In this document: in pieces, positions 44,601-54,066 of the stretch
Position numbering within the stretch: position 1 is the stretch's first letter
How the letters are laid out: every line of letters begins with the position of its first letter
Notes under the pieces: generated by a model
What the model saw: the letters and a program-made list of their open reading frames with translations, nothing else
The model's database searches: none
Told to the model about the DNA's origin: nothing
Position numbers and translations under genes: made by a program
NCBI GenBank assembly: GCA_963840975.1
Contig: CAWJBC010000003.1
Coordinates: 122,616-186,615, forward strand
Direction of reading: 5' to 3'
Source of the DNA: JAADJA01 sp963840975
GTDB lineage: Bacteria > Bacteroidota > Bacteroidia > Bacteroidales > JAADJA01
Length of the DNA stretch: 64,000 nucleotides

Positions 44601-46095
44601 TACCCAAACATTCAGCGTGGTTGCTGGTTTGGGTTATGCCTGGAGTGTAACGGATGCAAATTCCTGCGGTCCGGTTACTGGTACCCTGGATGTTACAGAA
44701 CCTGCATTGCTTTCAGGCGGTGCTTCTGAAACTTCACCGATACTGTGTAATGGCGGAAATGCAACAATCACAATGACTGCAGGTGGAGGAACAACTCCTT
44801 ATACCTATACATTTAATGGTTCATCTGTTACAACTGTCAATACTACCCAGACATTCAGTGTGGTTGCTGGTTTGGGTTATGCCTGGAGTGTAACGGATGC
44901 AAATTCCTGCGGTCCGGTTACAGGTACCCTGGATGTTACAGAACCTGCATTGCTTTCAGGCGGTGCTTCTGAAACTTCACCGATACTGTGTAATGGCGGA
45001 AATGCAACAATCACAATGACTGCAGGTGGAGGAACAACTCCTTATACCTATACATTTAATGGTTCATCTGTTACAACTGTCAATACTACCCAAACATTCA
45101 GCGTGGTTGCTGGTTTGGGTTATGCCTGGAGTGTAACGGATGCAAATTCCTGCGGTCCGGTTACAGGTACCCTGGATGTTACAGAACCTGCATTGCTTTC
45201 AGGCGGTGCTTCTGAAACTTCACCGATACTGTGTAATGGCGGAAATGCAACAATCACAATGACTGCAGGTGGAGGAACAACTCCTTATACCTATACATTT
45301 AATGGTTCATCTGTTACAACTGTCAATACTACCCAAACATTCAGCGTGGTTGCTGGTTTGGATTATGCCTGGAGTGTAACGGATGCAAATTCCTGCGGTC
45401 CGGTTACTGGTACATTGTCTGTAACTGAACCTCCAGTGCTTACAGGTGGCGCGACTGTCACATCTCCAATTACATGTTTTGGCGGAACCGCAACGGTTAC
45501 AATGACTGCTGGCGGTGGAACACCCCCGTACAGTTATACGTTCAATGGTGTTACCAATGGTACTGGTATATTTACGGGTATCCTTGCAGGCATTAACTAT
45601 CCATGGAGCGTAACTGATGTGAATGCATGTGGTCCGGTTACTGGTAACCTTACTGTTTCCGAGCCCGCTGCCATCCCGATCACCGGTACAGTTAAGTATT
45701 ACAACGGTGCCAATACGGTGATGAACAATGTAATTGTTGACCTGAAACAGGGCACAACAATTATTCATACTACCACAACCACTACTTCTGGAGCATATTC
45801 GTTTGCCAATGTATGCCCGGGAACTTACGATGTTGTATTTACCACAGTGAAACCCGTCGGTGGTATCAATACAACAGATGCTGCATTGGTGAATGCTTGG
45901 CCGGTAAGTTTTTATCCAATTGAAAAGGCCCTTTTCTTTGCCGGTGATGTTACGAATAACAATAGGATTCTGGAAATGATGCAACCTCGATCCAGCAATA
46001 TTTCCTGTCATTACCAAATCCTACGCCCTTTCCACGCAGCAAGTGGTCATTCTGGAAAACCAACGACATGGTTTCAGCAAATAACCCACCTGTGA
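41641..46095 (+). CDS. Giant adhesin locus, segment 5: repeats and ten SprB-type domains
   Basis: About 1,440 good codons. It opens with two copies of a roughly 160-residue repeat ('FYLAAMDNPTEFFAYWADKG', 'GWQGVMWNIISG', 'FYINYTGSDYQLIDGLQY'), then three PKD-like domains ('DPADQAVCNGAPT', 'TFTVYPTPAGTI'), then ten SprB-type repeats: one divergent copy (about 43260), eight near-identical 81-residue copies (43501-45444) and one more divergent copy (45445-45665). SprB repeats are known from the Flavobacterium gliding adhesin SprB. A carboxypeptidase-regulatory/SdrD-B-like sandwich ('GTVKYYNGANTVMNN') and the start of a dockerin-like region ('GGINTTDAALVNAW', 'FFAGDVTNNNRI') follow. The frame is lost near 45965. 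Confidence 0.75.
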   Translation: MGDETAFFEYWDAKGVNSGATGWQGVMWDIINGDEPMFYINYTGTDYQLIDGLQYLIGQGAQTLRISGNYPQDSYTFSGSVADINGCESFFDVFFDLNTIPEVTDVTLLSSIDDASWTAVAGDFATGFNLCIDEANEYYYLDIDGLDGPVSPLLTTSFDQNAFYLAAMDNPTEFFAYWADKGVVSGAGGWQGVMWNIISGAQPMFYINYTGSDYQLIDGLQYQIGNGAQTLRVSGDYPQDHYTFNGSVTDENGCVSSFFDVLFDFNTVPYMVPVANQEYCNDATTLATTLNATVEDCTFEWINSNTDIGLTDSGNGIIPSFTATNTTNAPISGMISVRPTSPSGCVGAWQELYTITVFPTPTMTDPADQAVCNGAPTAEVVFNGPVSGTTYEWINSLPSIGLAASGTGDIASFTAVNNTSAIVTATITVTPWANGCAGTQQSFDITVYPTPDVVDPLDQALCNQSTTTAVVFSGSVTGTVFEWVNDTPDIGLVASGSGDIPTFTAQNDGAINLVATITVTPTANGCAGTPQSFTFTVYPTPAGTIAITTPIGCNGGSGTVTITATVGTAPFEYTFNGVNNTTGIFTGIEAGTGYEWYISDVYSCVSEIGLLDVTQPTLLTGGASETSPILCNGGNATITMTAGGGTTPYTYTFNGSSVTTVNTTQTFSVVAGLGYAWSVTDANSCGPVTGTLDVTEPALLSGGASETSPILCNGGNATITMTAGGGTTPYTYTFNGSSVTTVNTTQTFSVVAGLGYAWSVTDANSCGPVTGTLDVTEPALLSGGASETSPILCNGGNATITMTAGGGTTPYTYTFNGSSVTTVNTTQTFSVVAGLGYAWSVTDANSCGPVTGTLDVTEPALLSGGASETSPILCNGGNATITMTAGGGTTPYTYTFNGSSVTTVNTTQTFSVVAGLGYAWSVTDANSCGPVTGTLDVTEPALLSGGASETSPILCNGGNATITMTAGGGTTPYTYTFNGSSVTTVNTTQTFSVVAGLGYAWSVTDANSCGPVTGTLDVTEPALLSGGASETSPILCNGGNATITMTAGGGTTPYTYTFNGSSVTTVNTTQTFSVVAGLGYAWSVTDANSCGPVTGTLDVTEPALLSGGASETSPILCNGGNATITMTAGGGTTPYTYTFNGSSVTTVNTTQTFSVVAGLGYAWSVTDANSCGPVTGTLDVTEPALLSGGASETSPILCNGGNATITMTAGGGTTPYTYTFNGSSVTTVNTTQTFSVVAGLDYAWSVTDANSCGPVTGTLSVTEPPVLTGGATVTSPITCFGGTATVTMTAGGGTPPYSYTFNGVTNGTGIFTGILAGINYPWSVTDVNACGPVTGNLTVSEPAAIPITGTVKYYNGANTVMNNVIVDLKQGTTIIHTTTTTTSGAYSFANVCPGTYDVVFTTVKPVGGINTTDAALVNAWPVSFYPIEKALFFAGDVTNNNRILEMMQPRSSNISCHYQILRPFHAASGHSGKPTTWFQQITHL
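43501..45444 (+). repeat. Eight tandem 243-bp SprB-type repeats
   Basis: Copies begin at 43501, 43744, 43987, 44230, 44473, 44716, 44959 and 45202, an exact 243-bp (81-residue) period. Differences are few and synonymous (CAA/CAG, AGC/AGT, GCC/GCA, ACT/ACA), except one Gly-to-Asp change in copy 8 at about 45361 and the changed 3' end of that copy. Divergent SprB-type units flank the array on both sides. Confidence 0.93.
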
Positions 46096-46922
46096 CAGTA
46101 TTGACCCTTACCGTTCCTCCTGCAAGTGCGCCTATTACGCAAAACTTCTGGGGCATGGTAACCGGTGACTTTAACCAGAGCTTTGTTCCTGGCGGGGCAA
46201 AGGCTGAAAGCGAAAGCCTGGCACTGAACTATGCCAATACCATGGAAGTGGAAAGCAGCACCGAATTTGAACTGCCCATCCGCACAGCGATGGATATGCA
46301 GGTTGGGGCTGTTTCTCTGATACTTAACTATCCTTCTGATCAGCTCGAAGTGTTGGGAGTTTATCTTACCGATAATCCTGCCCTTCCGGTTGACCATGTA
46401 ATTTACGGTGATGAACTCAGGATAAGCTGGTTCTCTATGGCACCAATCAATCTGAACAACGGCGAAGCGCTAATCACATTGCAGCTGAAATCTGCTGCAC
46501 CGCTGAGCATGGAAACCATGTACTTCAGCCTTGCTGCCGATCCGCTCAACGAACTGGCTAACGGACAGTACCAGGTAATCAACCCCGCGGTCCTGACGGT
46601 TGACATCGTGAAAGCTGCCGGACTGGGTATCTACAATCCTTACATCACATCGGATGATCTCACCATGAGCAACTATCCTAACCCGTTCAATGAAATCACG
46701 ACCATTAATTACATCCTGCCTGACGATGGAAAGGTAATCCTTGACATCTATGACCTGGTGGGCAATAAAGTAAGAACACTTGTGGATGAAACACAGACAG
46801 CGGGAGAATACAAGGTGAAAGTCAATCTCCATTCACTCCAGTTGGGTTCATATACTGCTACCTTAAGGCTGCAGGGAACGGAAGCAACCATGAGTAAAAC
46901 CATTAAGATCATAAGTAAATAA
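46068..46922 (+). CDS. Giant adhesin locus, segment 6: cohesin-like and T9SS domains
   Basis: The real continuation of segment 5 enters this frame between about 45970 and 46068 ('SIQQYF' in one frame, then 'KWSFWKTNDMVSANNPP'). A cohesin-like domain ('VGAVSLILNYPSDQLEVLGVYLT' to 'FSLAADPLNELANGQYQV') and a T9SS type A domain ('SNYPNPFNEITTI', 'IYDLVGNKV', 'LQLGSYTATL') finish the locus. These match the ends of the proteins at 47007 and 55206 closely. Confidence 0.78.
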   Translation: MVSANNPPVTVLTLTVPPASAPITQNFWGMVTGDFNQSFVPGGAKAESESLALNYANTMEVESSTEFELPIRTAMDMQVGAVSLILNYPSDQLEVLGVYLTDNPALPVDHVIYGDELRISWFSMAPINLNNGEALITLQLKSAAPLSMETMYFSLAADPLNELANGQYQVINPAVLTVDIVKAAGLGIYNPYITSDDLTMSNYPNPFNEITTINYILPDDGKVILDIYDLVGNKVRTLVDETQTAGEYKVKVNLHSLQLGSYTATLRLQGTEATMSKTIKIISK

Positions 46923-46936
46923 TAAATTAAAAACAG

Positions 46937-46967
46937 CAATCCCGTCCCCTTAGCGGGGACGGGATTG
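46937..46967 (+). terminator. Strong hairpin after the giant adhesin
   Basis: CAATCCCGTCCCC (46937-46949) pairs perfectly over 13 bp with GGGGACGGGATTG (46955-46967) around a 5-base loop. It is followed by 'tattataaat' rather than a clean T-run, so termination may be partial. It lies 14 bases after the stop and 39 before the next ATG. Confidence 0.65.
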
Positions 46968-47006
46968 TATTATAAATCAACATTTTATTAACTTAAATTA
47001 AACAAC

Positions 47007-50000
47007 ATGAAAAAATTATTACCGTTTTTGATTGCAGCACTATTTGCTGCAACGAGCACATGGGCGCAATTGACGGACATTGAAACGTTTAGTAGCCCAA
47101 TTTCCCTTTCACCAACGCAAGTTGCAGATGCATGGTACCCTGACAGGTATCCGCCAGCAGCATTTGAGAGCTATCCTGTGGGCACTGAAAATAAGTTAAG
47201 AATTGGAATCGATCTGAATGATGGTGCCCAATTAAGGCAGGGAAGCTATAGTGGAGCGTTTTATAATACCCAAGGTCGAAAGTTTGATCTTTCAACTTCG
47301 ACAACTTCTCTTTATGGGAGTCTTTACATTCCTGCAGATTGGGCAACTAAACATAGGAAATCTGATATGTGGGCAACAGCCTTTGATAATACCAACTCTG
47401 TTGTAAGGTATCCCATTATTGGTTTTGCCAATGTAGATGGATTAACGCCTGTATTAAGGTATTGGACTGAATCTGGATGGATTAATATTACCAGCAATAT
47501 TAATTACAATTCTTGGAACAATTTTGCTATTATTTTTGATGGAGCAAGTTTTAAATTTTATGTCAATAGTGTATTAGTTGCTTCGGATTCAGATATTGGT
47601 GGGACAACTTACTTTGGTAATGTTATCATGCAAGCTTATAACTTTAACGATAATACACTTGGAACAGCTTATGACAATTCCTCTGATGCAACTTACGATG
47701 CTTATTGGGATAATATTGGTATACCTTCAGATGGTCCTATTACTTACGCTGGCAAAATTGTGGCTTCTACCAGCGCTGTAACTGTACCAATTACTGTTAA
47801 AAACTTTAAATACGTTGATGCAATTTCGCTATCACTTCTCTTTAATACTTCTGTTCTATCTTATACAGGATTTATTGAAAATGAGGACTTATCAGAAATT
47901 TCAGACATGGATGCCAATATTATAGGTAATAAAATAATTTTTACTTGGATTGGAAATTTAGGAACTGGCGTATCTCTTCCAGACGATGCTGTTCTCATAA
48001 ATGTAAATTTTACAGTTATAGGTGGTACATCACTTTTAACCTGGTATGATAATGACGAAATTAGTTGTGAGTATCAAAATGCTCTGATCCAATTTCCTTA
48101 TGATGATGATCTTTCCTCAGAACATTACATTAATGGTTGGGTCACAGACATGAGTGTAACATTTACACGGGCATATACACCTTCCCAAACCATTACAGCT
48201 GTTGTTGCCGGGGGTGATGATCCATATACCTACTCATGGACAGGACCTGTTTCTCAAACAGCAACTGGAGCAACCATTACTCCAACTGATGGGTATGGAA
48301 ATTATACTGTTACCATTACAGATGAACTGGGTGCAGTACTTGTGGGCACTTATTACTATGGCCCGGTGCATAACATTGACACCTATTTTGATTATGCAAC
48401 TATTCAGGGGGCAATTAATGCAACAATAACCTCAAATGGACACACTTTGGTAGCTGATGCAGGCACCTATGCAGAAAACATAACGGTGAACAAGTCTCTT
48501 GACATTCGCGGACCTAATTTTGGTTTGGCCGGAAATAGCGGAAGTCGTGTGGCAGAAGCCATTGTTGTGCCTGAAACGTCTTCTGCAAGTGGAGAAATTT
48601 TTATGGTGCAGACCAGTAACGTATCCATTGATGGGTTTACGATTGATGGCGATAATCCATTACTAACAAGTGGAAATCTTGGGACAAATGGTGCTGATCT
48701 TGACGCAGCTGAAGCTGTTACTGTTTATGTTAACAATGTCAATAACCTCACTGTTTCACATAATATCATTCAGAATCTTACCTATTTTGGAGTGACCATT
48801 TTTGGTGCATCTTACAGCGCGCCAACTACTTCTGGTCATTTGGTTAGCGCTAACCTTATCAAAGATATGGGACACTATAACTCTTCATTTGATAATTACA
48901 GTTGGGGAGGAGGCGTCTTAATATATAATGGTCAGTATACCCGTATAGTTGACAATGTGATGACGAATGTAAGAATTGGGATTCAAACGGGCAATTTTCA
49001 AACAGCCCATATTGGCGACCCGCAATTTCAGGTTATAGACAATAATATGATTCAGACTCGCTATATTGGTATCTTTTTTAATTTGCATAATTATTCACCT
49101 TTTACGGTTTCCAATAACATAATCACCGGCTTGGATAATGCAACACAGGCTTCTATTACAACTCGTCCGTGGCGAGGTATGCTGATTGCATCCCTTGGTA
49201 ACAATATGGGATCTAGCACATTTAGTAATAACTCAATTGATGGTAGCGGCATAACTTTGTTCACAACAGGTAAGGAAGGTATCAATGTGTGGAATGTGCA
49301 GAACAATGCTTCTGCGAACATCAGTGGCGGCAGCATCAACGGTGTTATTACTGGTATTTTCTTGAATAACTTTGAAGGCTATTCAAGCGATGCAGGCTAT
49401 GGTGCTTATGCTACAATAGACGGTGTAAGTATCAATGCAAGTGGTATAGGCATCCGATTGCTGGATAGCCCAAGCAGTGCCACTCACGCTAATATTCAGG
49501 CAACTATCACCAATTGCTTCATAACCGGTGGGACCGATGGAGTGAAGCTTGAGGAAGTTTCGTCAGGCAAGGTAACAGGGATAGTGAATGAGAACAGTAT
49601 CACTGGAAATTCAGGTTATTCAATCAACGCTACAACCGTTGCCAATAATGTAGCTGCAACCTGTAACTGGTATGGCACCAATACTGTAGCCGGTGTTGCT
49701 GCTGAAATAAATGGACCGGTTACATACATCCCATGGTTAATTGATGGTTCAGATATTGATGATCCTGGTTTTGTGCCCGGTGGTGCATGTACCGGTGCAA
49801 CTGACCTCTATGTTAATGATACTGATCCATTGCTTACAAATGACATTTACACCACTGCCATCGGTAGCGATGCCAACGCAGGAACAGATGATGCACCATT
49901 CCTCACCATCACCAAAGCTGTAAATACTGCAGTAAATGGTACTAAGATTTGGGTGGATGCAGGTACATTCCAGGAACAGGTATTGATTGGAAAAACAGTT

Positions 50001-53000
50001 GATATTACAGGTGTTGACAGGACGAAGACGATTGTGAAAGCACCTTCTATCCTATCAGATGTTAGTAATGCTAATCAACCCAATCATCACCCAATAATTT
50101 ATGCGTATGGACCCGGAAATACAATCAACATAGAGAAAATTTTAGTTAATGGTGATGGTGGAAGATCGATTCCGAGATACATGGGAGTTTATTACTATGA
50201 GGCAAGTGGAACCTTTAAAAATTCAAGAATCACTGCTATACGCGATGCTGTATTTAGCGGAATGCAACAAGGTCTTGCATTTGTCGCGAATCATGCTTAC
50301 AATGTATCATTTGCACATACTGTCACACTTGATAATAATATATTTGATGATTATCAAAAAGGTGGTATTGTAATAAATGAACTTAATACACAGGGTGTAG
50401 TGACCAACAATATTGTTACAGGTCAGAATATCCCTAATGTAACAGGACAAAACGGTATCCAATTTGGTTTCGGTGCTTTTGGTTCGATTACAGGAAATAC
50501 AATTACCAATAATATTTGGAATGCCATTGAACATCCTCATACATGGGTTGCCTCAGGTATCCTTCTTTACCAGACTGGCACCAGTACGGTTTCAGGTAAC
50601 ATTTTGAGTGGTAATGAAGCAGCGCTCATGTCCTCTTCTTCAACGGGTGTGACTTATGGAATCAATACATTCAGCAACAATAAGATACATTTGTGGCTTG
50701 ATGCTGCCGGCGATGTAAATTTAGGAAATATTTATGACAAAAAGGTCCTGAACCCGGCAATTCCAGAAGCAGTCTTTGGATGCATCCAGTATGCTGTTGA
50801 TGAAGCTGCACCCCTTGCTATTTTGAATGCCAGCGCAGGAACCTTTGTAGAGAATGTAAATGTTCATACAACGGTTACACTTAATGGTCCAAATGCCGGA
50901 AATGATCCGACTTTGGCAGTTCCTGCAAGGGTTGCTGAAGCCATCGTAATGCCTGCTGTTAATGACCCTGTAAATGGAAGGGTATTTGACGTGACTGCTG
51001 CCAATGTAACGATCAATGGATTTACCGTTGATGGAGATAATCCAGGATTAACCGGAGGTGTGGCCCATAATGGGGCCGACATCAACACACAATTTGGTAT
51101 TGGCTCAGGAACATGGGCAACCGGAACAGGCGGAAAAAGCGGAATGCAGATAAAGTACAACATTGTTCAAAACTGCAATGATGGAGGTATTTATGGTAAT
51201 GGCGGAGGAACACCAGTTGAAGGAGGATTATTTACCTACAACTGGGTGGATAACAGCCCATGGTGGGGAATTGTTATGGAAAATAACTGCTATACAGATA
51301 TCACCTACAACAAAATTACCCGTGTTAGCAGAGGCGTTCAATACGATAACTATTGGGTAGCTAAATCAAGTGGAAACTCGGTTGTCGAGTATAATAATGT
51401 CACCTACACCAAACGAGGTATCTTGCAGAATCTATTCTATTCTAATGGCTCTTTGTTCCAGATCAGGAATAATACACTGAATGCATCCACTTCACCGGAA
51501 GCTGCAAATGTTGGTTTGATGTACTGGTCAATTGCCTCTGGCATTACTGCTACAGCCTACAATAACACAATCAATGCAAACATAGATGGTGTCAGGATTT
51601 GGAACTGCCAGGGAAATGTAACCGTTGATGCAAATATTGTTAATGGTGGTCAATATGGTGTTCATGTTACGACGCTAGATGCGTATGGCTTAGGAAGTGT
51701 TTCGGATGCTCTGATTACACGTAATACCATTAATAATCCAAGCTCTGCAGGTTTGTATCTGGAAGATACGGATGCAGGTGTTAATAGCATTGATATAACA
51801 GCAACTTACAATTTCTTTAATGGTGATGCAGATGGCGGTTTAGCATCAGGCGGCGAAATTACTGCTGCTGTTAATTCCAATTCAATCACCGGCCAAAGCT
51901 CACTTGGCGTAAATGGAACTGCATATACTGGCGTTGCTCCTTTAGATTTCACATGTAACTGGTGGGGAACAGCTGACGGAAATCTCATTGCTCCAAAGAT
52001 CAGTGGTAACGTAAGTTATGTACCATGGCTGGTTAATGGCTTTGATAATAGTGCAGATCCTGGCTTCCAGCCTGTTCCGAGCACTTGCACCGGCGCACCT
52101 TCTTTGACAGGTACCTATAAGTATTACAATTCAGGCTTAACAGTGATGAATAATGTTGCAGTTGAGTTGTGGCAGGGTTCAAAGGTATATGGTCCTGTAA
52201 CTACCGACCCGGACGGAATCTATTCATTCACCAATGTTAATCCTGGTACTTATGAAGTACGTGCAAGCACACTTAAAGCAGTTGGCGGTATCAATTCAAC
52301 CGATGCTGCACAGGTGAACTTCTGGGCAATCAATCCTTCCTATATCGAAAAGGTTCGATACTATAGTGGAGATGTAGTAATGGATAACAAAGTAATGCCT
52401 GTTGATGCTGGTCGAATTCAGGGATACTTCCTTACTCAGGGATCTGTTGGCTGGGTTAACCGTCCCGCCTGGACTTTCTGGAATACAGGAGATTTGATAA
52501 ATGCAAACCTTTCTGAGATTACATCACCGGTTTATCCAACTGTTACCTTGTCTGCTGTTGGCACAACAGCTACCAGAAATTTCTACGGCCTTGTAACCGG
52601 CGACTTTAACCGAAGCTTTACTCCGGAAAATGATGGAAAATCAGGCTCCGAAAGCCTTACCCTTAACTATGGTCAAACCATAGAAGTTGGAGAAGATGCG
52701 TTTGAACTTCCGCTGGTTGCAGCTATGGATATGCAGGTAGGAGCCATCTCGCTCATCCTGAATTTCCCGTCGGATGTAATCACAGTAAATGATGTGTATC
52801 TGACCAATGATCCGAATACTCCGGTATTGTTCGATGTAACTGGTGATGAGCTCAGGATTAGCTGGTATTCAACTGAACCTCTTTCATTGCAGGCCGGCCA
52901 GCGTCTGGTTACACTGGTACTCGAGGCAACAGGATCATCAGGCGAACCCATTTACTTCAGCCTTGCTTCTGACCCGCTCAACGAACTGGCAGATGCAACA

Positions 53001-53351
53001 TTTGAAGTGATAGGCGATGCCGCACTTACTGTGGATGTGATCAAAACTACCGCTCTCGGAACCGGTGAGAACTTGTCGTCCAATAACCTATTGTTCAGCA
53101 ACTATCCCAATCCGTTTGTCGGAACAACTAACTTTGTCTATACGATACCCACAGACGGAAAGGTTCTCCTCGAAGTCTATGATATCGTGGGCAACAAGGT
53201 GATGGTCGCAGTTGACGAAACACAATCAGCCAGCGAATACCTGCTGAAGGTGGATCGCAATACATTGCAACCCGGCGTTTATATGGCTACACTAAAGCTT
53301 GAAAGCGCAGGAACAGTAATGATGCACACCATAAAGATTATCAGTAAATAA
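47007..53351 (+). CDS. Giant beta-helix surface protein with cohesin-like, dockerin-like and T9SS domains
   Basis: 2,114 residues, unbroken. Signal peptide 1-21. Residues 30-245 look like a concanavalin/LamG-type sandwich ('NNFAIIFDGASFKFYVNSVLVAS'). A cohesin-like domain follows (250-375, 'VDAISLSLLFNTSVLSYTGF', 'CEYQN'), then one SprB-like unit (380-450). Residues 450-1690 are right-handed beta-helix with three 'TIQ.AI...AGTY.E'-type openings, one of DUF1565 type ('AIGSDANAGTDDAPFLTI'). The last 410 residues are the block shared with the loci at 13608, 31593 and 55206: SdrD-B-like sandwich ('GTYKYYNSGLTVMNN'), dockerin-like pair ('GGINSTDAAQVNFW', 'GDVVMDNKVMPVDAGRIQ'), cohesin-like domain ('VGAISLILNFPSDVITV') and T9SS type A domain ('SNYPNPFVGTTNF', 'LQPGVYMATL'). 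It should be exported and held at the cell surface. Confidence 0.85.
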   Translation: MKKLLPFLIAALFAATSTWAQLTDIETFSSPISLSPTQVADAWYPDRYPPAAFESYPVGTENKLRIGIDLNDGAQLRQGSYSGAFYNTQGRKFDLSTSTTSLYGSLYIPADWATKHRKSDMWATAFDNTNSVVRYPIIGFANVDGLTPVLRYWTESGWINITSNINYNSWNNFAIIFDGASFKFYVNSVLVASDSDIGGTTYFGNVIMQAYNFNDNTLGTAYDNSSDATYDAYWDNIGIPSDGPITYAGKIVASTSAVTVPITVKNFKYVDAISLSLLFNTSVLSYTGFIENEDLSEISDMDANIIGNKIIFTWIGNLGTGVSLPDDAVLINVNFTVIGGTSLLTWYDNDEISCEYQNALIQFPYDDDLSSEHYINGWVTDMSVTFTRAYTPSQTITAVVAGGDDPYTYSWTGPVSQTATGATITPTDGYGNYTVTITDELGAVLVGTYYYGPVHNIDTYFDYATIQGAINATITSNGHTLVADAGTYAENITVNKSLDIRGPNFGLAGNSGSRVAEAIVVPETSSASGEIFMVQTSNVSIDGFTIDGDNPLLTSGNLGTNGADLDAAEAVTVYVNNVNNLTVSHNIIQNLTYFGVTIFGASYSAPTTSGHLVSANLIKDMGHYNSSFDNYSWGGGVLIYNGQYTRIVDNVMTNVRIGIQTGNFQTAHIGDPQFQVIDNNMIQTRYIGIFFNLHNYSPFTVSNNIITGLDNATQASITTRPWRGMLIASLGNNMGSSTFSNNSIDGSGITLFTTGKEGINVWNVQNNASANISGGSINGVITGIFLNNFEGYSSDAGYGAYATIDGVSINASGIGIRLLDSPSSATHANIQATITNCFITGGTDGVKLEEVSSGKVTGIVNENSITGNSGYSINATTVANNVAATCNWYGTNTVAGVAAEINGPVTYIPWLIDGSDIDDPGFVPGGACTGATDLYVNDTDPLLTNDIYTTAIGSDANAGTDDAPFLTITKAVNTAVNGTKIWVDAGTFQEQVLIGKTVDITGVDRTKTIVKAPSILSDVSNANQPNHHPIIYAYGPGNTINIEKILVNGDGGRSIPRYMGVYYYEASGTFKNSRITAIRDAVFSGMQQGLAFVANHAYNVSFAHTVTLDNNIFDDYQKGGIVINELNTQGVVTNNIVTGQNIPNVTGQNGIQFGFGAFGSITGNTITNNIWNAIEHPHTWVASGILLYQTGTSTVSGNILSGNEAALMSSSSTGVTYGINTFSNNKIHLWLDAAGDVNLGNIYDKKVLNPAIPEAVFGCIQYAVDEAAPLAILNASAGTFVENVNVHTTVTLNGPNAGNDPTLAVPARVAEAIVMPAVNDPVNGRVFDVTAANVTINGFTVDGDNPGLTGGVAHNGADINTQFGIGSGTWATGTGGKSGMQIKYNIVQNCNDGGIYGNGGGTPVEGGLFTYNWVDNSPWWGIVMENNCYTDITYNKITRVSRGVQYDNYWVAKSSGNSVVEYNNVTYTKRGILQNLFYSNGSLFQIRNNTLNASTSPEAANVGLMYWSIASGITATAYNNTINANIDGVRIWNCQGNVTVDANIVNGGQYGVHVTTLDAYGLGSVSDALITRNTINNPSSAGLYLEDTDAGVNSIDITATYNFFNGDADGGLASGGEITAAVNSNSITGQSSLGVNGTAYTGVAPLDFTCNWWGTADGNLIAPKISGNVSYVPWLVNGFDNSADPGFQPVPSTCTGAPSLTGTYKYYNSGLTVMNNVAVELWQGSKVYGPVTTDPDGIYSFTNVNPGTYEVRASTLKAVGGINSTDAAQVNFWAINPSYIEKVRYYSGDVVMDNKVMPVDAGRIQGYFLTQGSVGWVNRPAWTFWNTGDLINANLSEITSPVYPTVTLSAVGTTATRNFYGLVTGDFNRSFTPENDGKSGSESLTLNYGQTIEVGEDAFELPLVAAMDMQVGAISLILNFPSDVITVNDVYLTNDPNTPVLFDVTGDELRISWYSTEPLSLQAGQRLVTLVLEATGSSGEPIYFSLASDPLNELADATFEVIGDAALTVDVIKTTALGTGENLSSNNLLFSNYPNPFVGTTNFVYTIPTDGKVLLEVYDIVGNKVMVAVDETQSASEYLLKVDRNTLQPGVYMATLKLESAGTVMMHTIKIISK

Positions 53352-53392
53352 TTATTAAATCATGATGAGGATGTATCGAAAGTAAAACTAAA

Positions 53393-53471
53393 CGTCATTG
53401 CGAGGAGGAACGACGAAGCAATCTGCTGATAAACAATCTTAACAGATTGCTTCGCTTCGCCCTCAATGACG
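53393..53471. repeat. Copy of the 'CATTGCGA' intergenic repeat
   Basis: CGTCATTGCGAGG...CGAAGCAATCTG at the left and CAGATTGCTTCG...CAATGACG at the right form an imperfect palindrome of the same family as 30253-30471. An open frame through it (from 53447) is not coding; the downstream gene starts at 53546. Confidence 0.8.
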
Positions 53472-53545
53472 AAAATCCGGCTTTTGATACATTCTCTTTT
53501 TTTACTTCAATACAGGTTGATCGAAACACTAAATATACTACTACA

Positions 53546-53929
53546 ATGAAATACATTGTCACACTTATCATCGGGTTCGCTTTCCTTATCCCGCATCATA
53601 TCAAAAGCCAGAATGCTCCGGTCTCAACTGTCGGGGCAATTTTTAGTTATGGGACATCAGTTACCGTCCCTGTTACAGCGACAGGGATTAACAACATCGG
53701 AAGCTGCAATTTACAGTGGATGTACAATCCGGCAATAGTTACATGCACCGCCGCTACCAAAGGACCGGCGATGCCCGGCGGAATTGCCACCAACCTCACC
53801 AATCCGGGTATTATCACACTGGGCTGGTACACCTGGCCCGGAGTTACCCTGCCCGACAATTCCGTGATTTTTAACCTTAACTTTTACGAGGGTAGCTTAT
53901 GGTACTTCTGCCATCACCTGGAACGATAG
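53546..53929 (+). CDS. Broken two-cohesin protein gene, segment 1
   Basis: Starts at ATG 53546 with a signal peptide ('MKYIVTLIIGFAFLIPHHIKSQ'); an earlier in-frame start at 53447 lies within an intergenic repeat and is rejected. The first cohesin-like domain ('GINNIGSCNLQWMYNPAIV', 'WYTWPGVTLPDNSVIFNLNF') is closely related to those at 59922 and 61473. The frame is lost near 53886, where the proper sequence 'RVAYGTSAITWNDSYGDRQWSDGNS' continues in the next frame. A second indel (an extra T) near 53987 separates 'LNDLPL' from 'AYYFNGSVTF'. Confidence 0.75.
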   Translation: MKYIVTLIIGFAFLIPHHIKSQNAPVSTVGAIFSYGTSVTVPVTATGINNIGSCNLQWMYNPAIVTCTAATKGPAMPGGIATNLTNPGIITLGWYTWPGVTLPDNSVIFNLNFYEGSLWYFCHHLER

Positions 53930-54066
53930 CTACGGCGACCGCCAGTGGAGCGATGGCAATTCCTTTACTCTAAACGATCTTCCGCTTTCATGCTTATTAT
54001 TTTAATGGCTCCGTCACATTTCTAACCAATAATGCACCGGTAACCATAGCGCCGTTTATCGAAGCG

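Noticed and set aside
43501..45444. CRISPR or non-coding satellite
   Set aside because: The 243-bp period is a multiple of three, the frame is open throughout, and changes are synonymous: these are coding SprB-type repeats.
45307..46017. 236-codon open frame on the minus strand
   Set aside because: It lies antisense to repeats and conserved domains of the giant adhesin; Cys/Arg/Ile-rich sequence without domains.
39040..46095. Programmed ribosomal frameshifting in the giant adhesin
   Set aside because: I saw no consistent slippery heptamer or shared downstream structure at the break points, and shifts go in both directions.
31593..46922. Several separate genes
   Set aside because: None of the internal segments has a signal peptide or convincing start, and domains continue across each break, so one broken gene is more likely.
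53447..53545. Upstream start for the two-cohesin gene
   Set aside because: This stretch is the end of an intergenic palindromic repeat; the signal peptide begins at ATG 53546.
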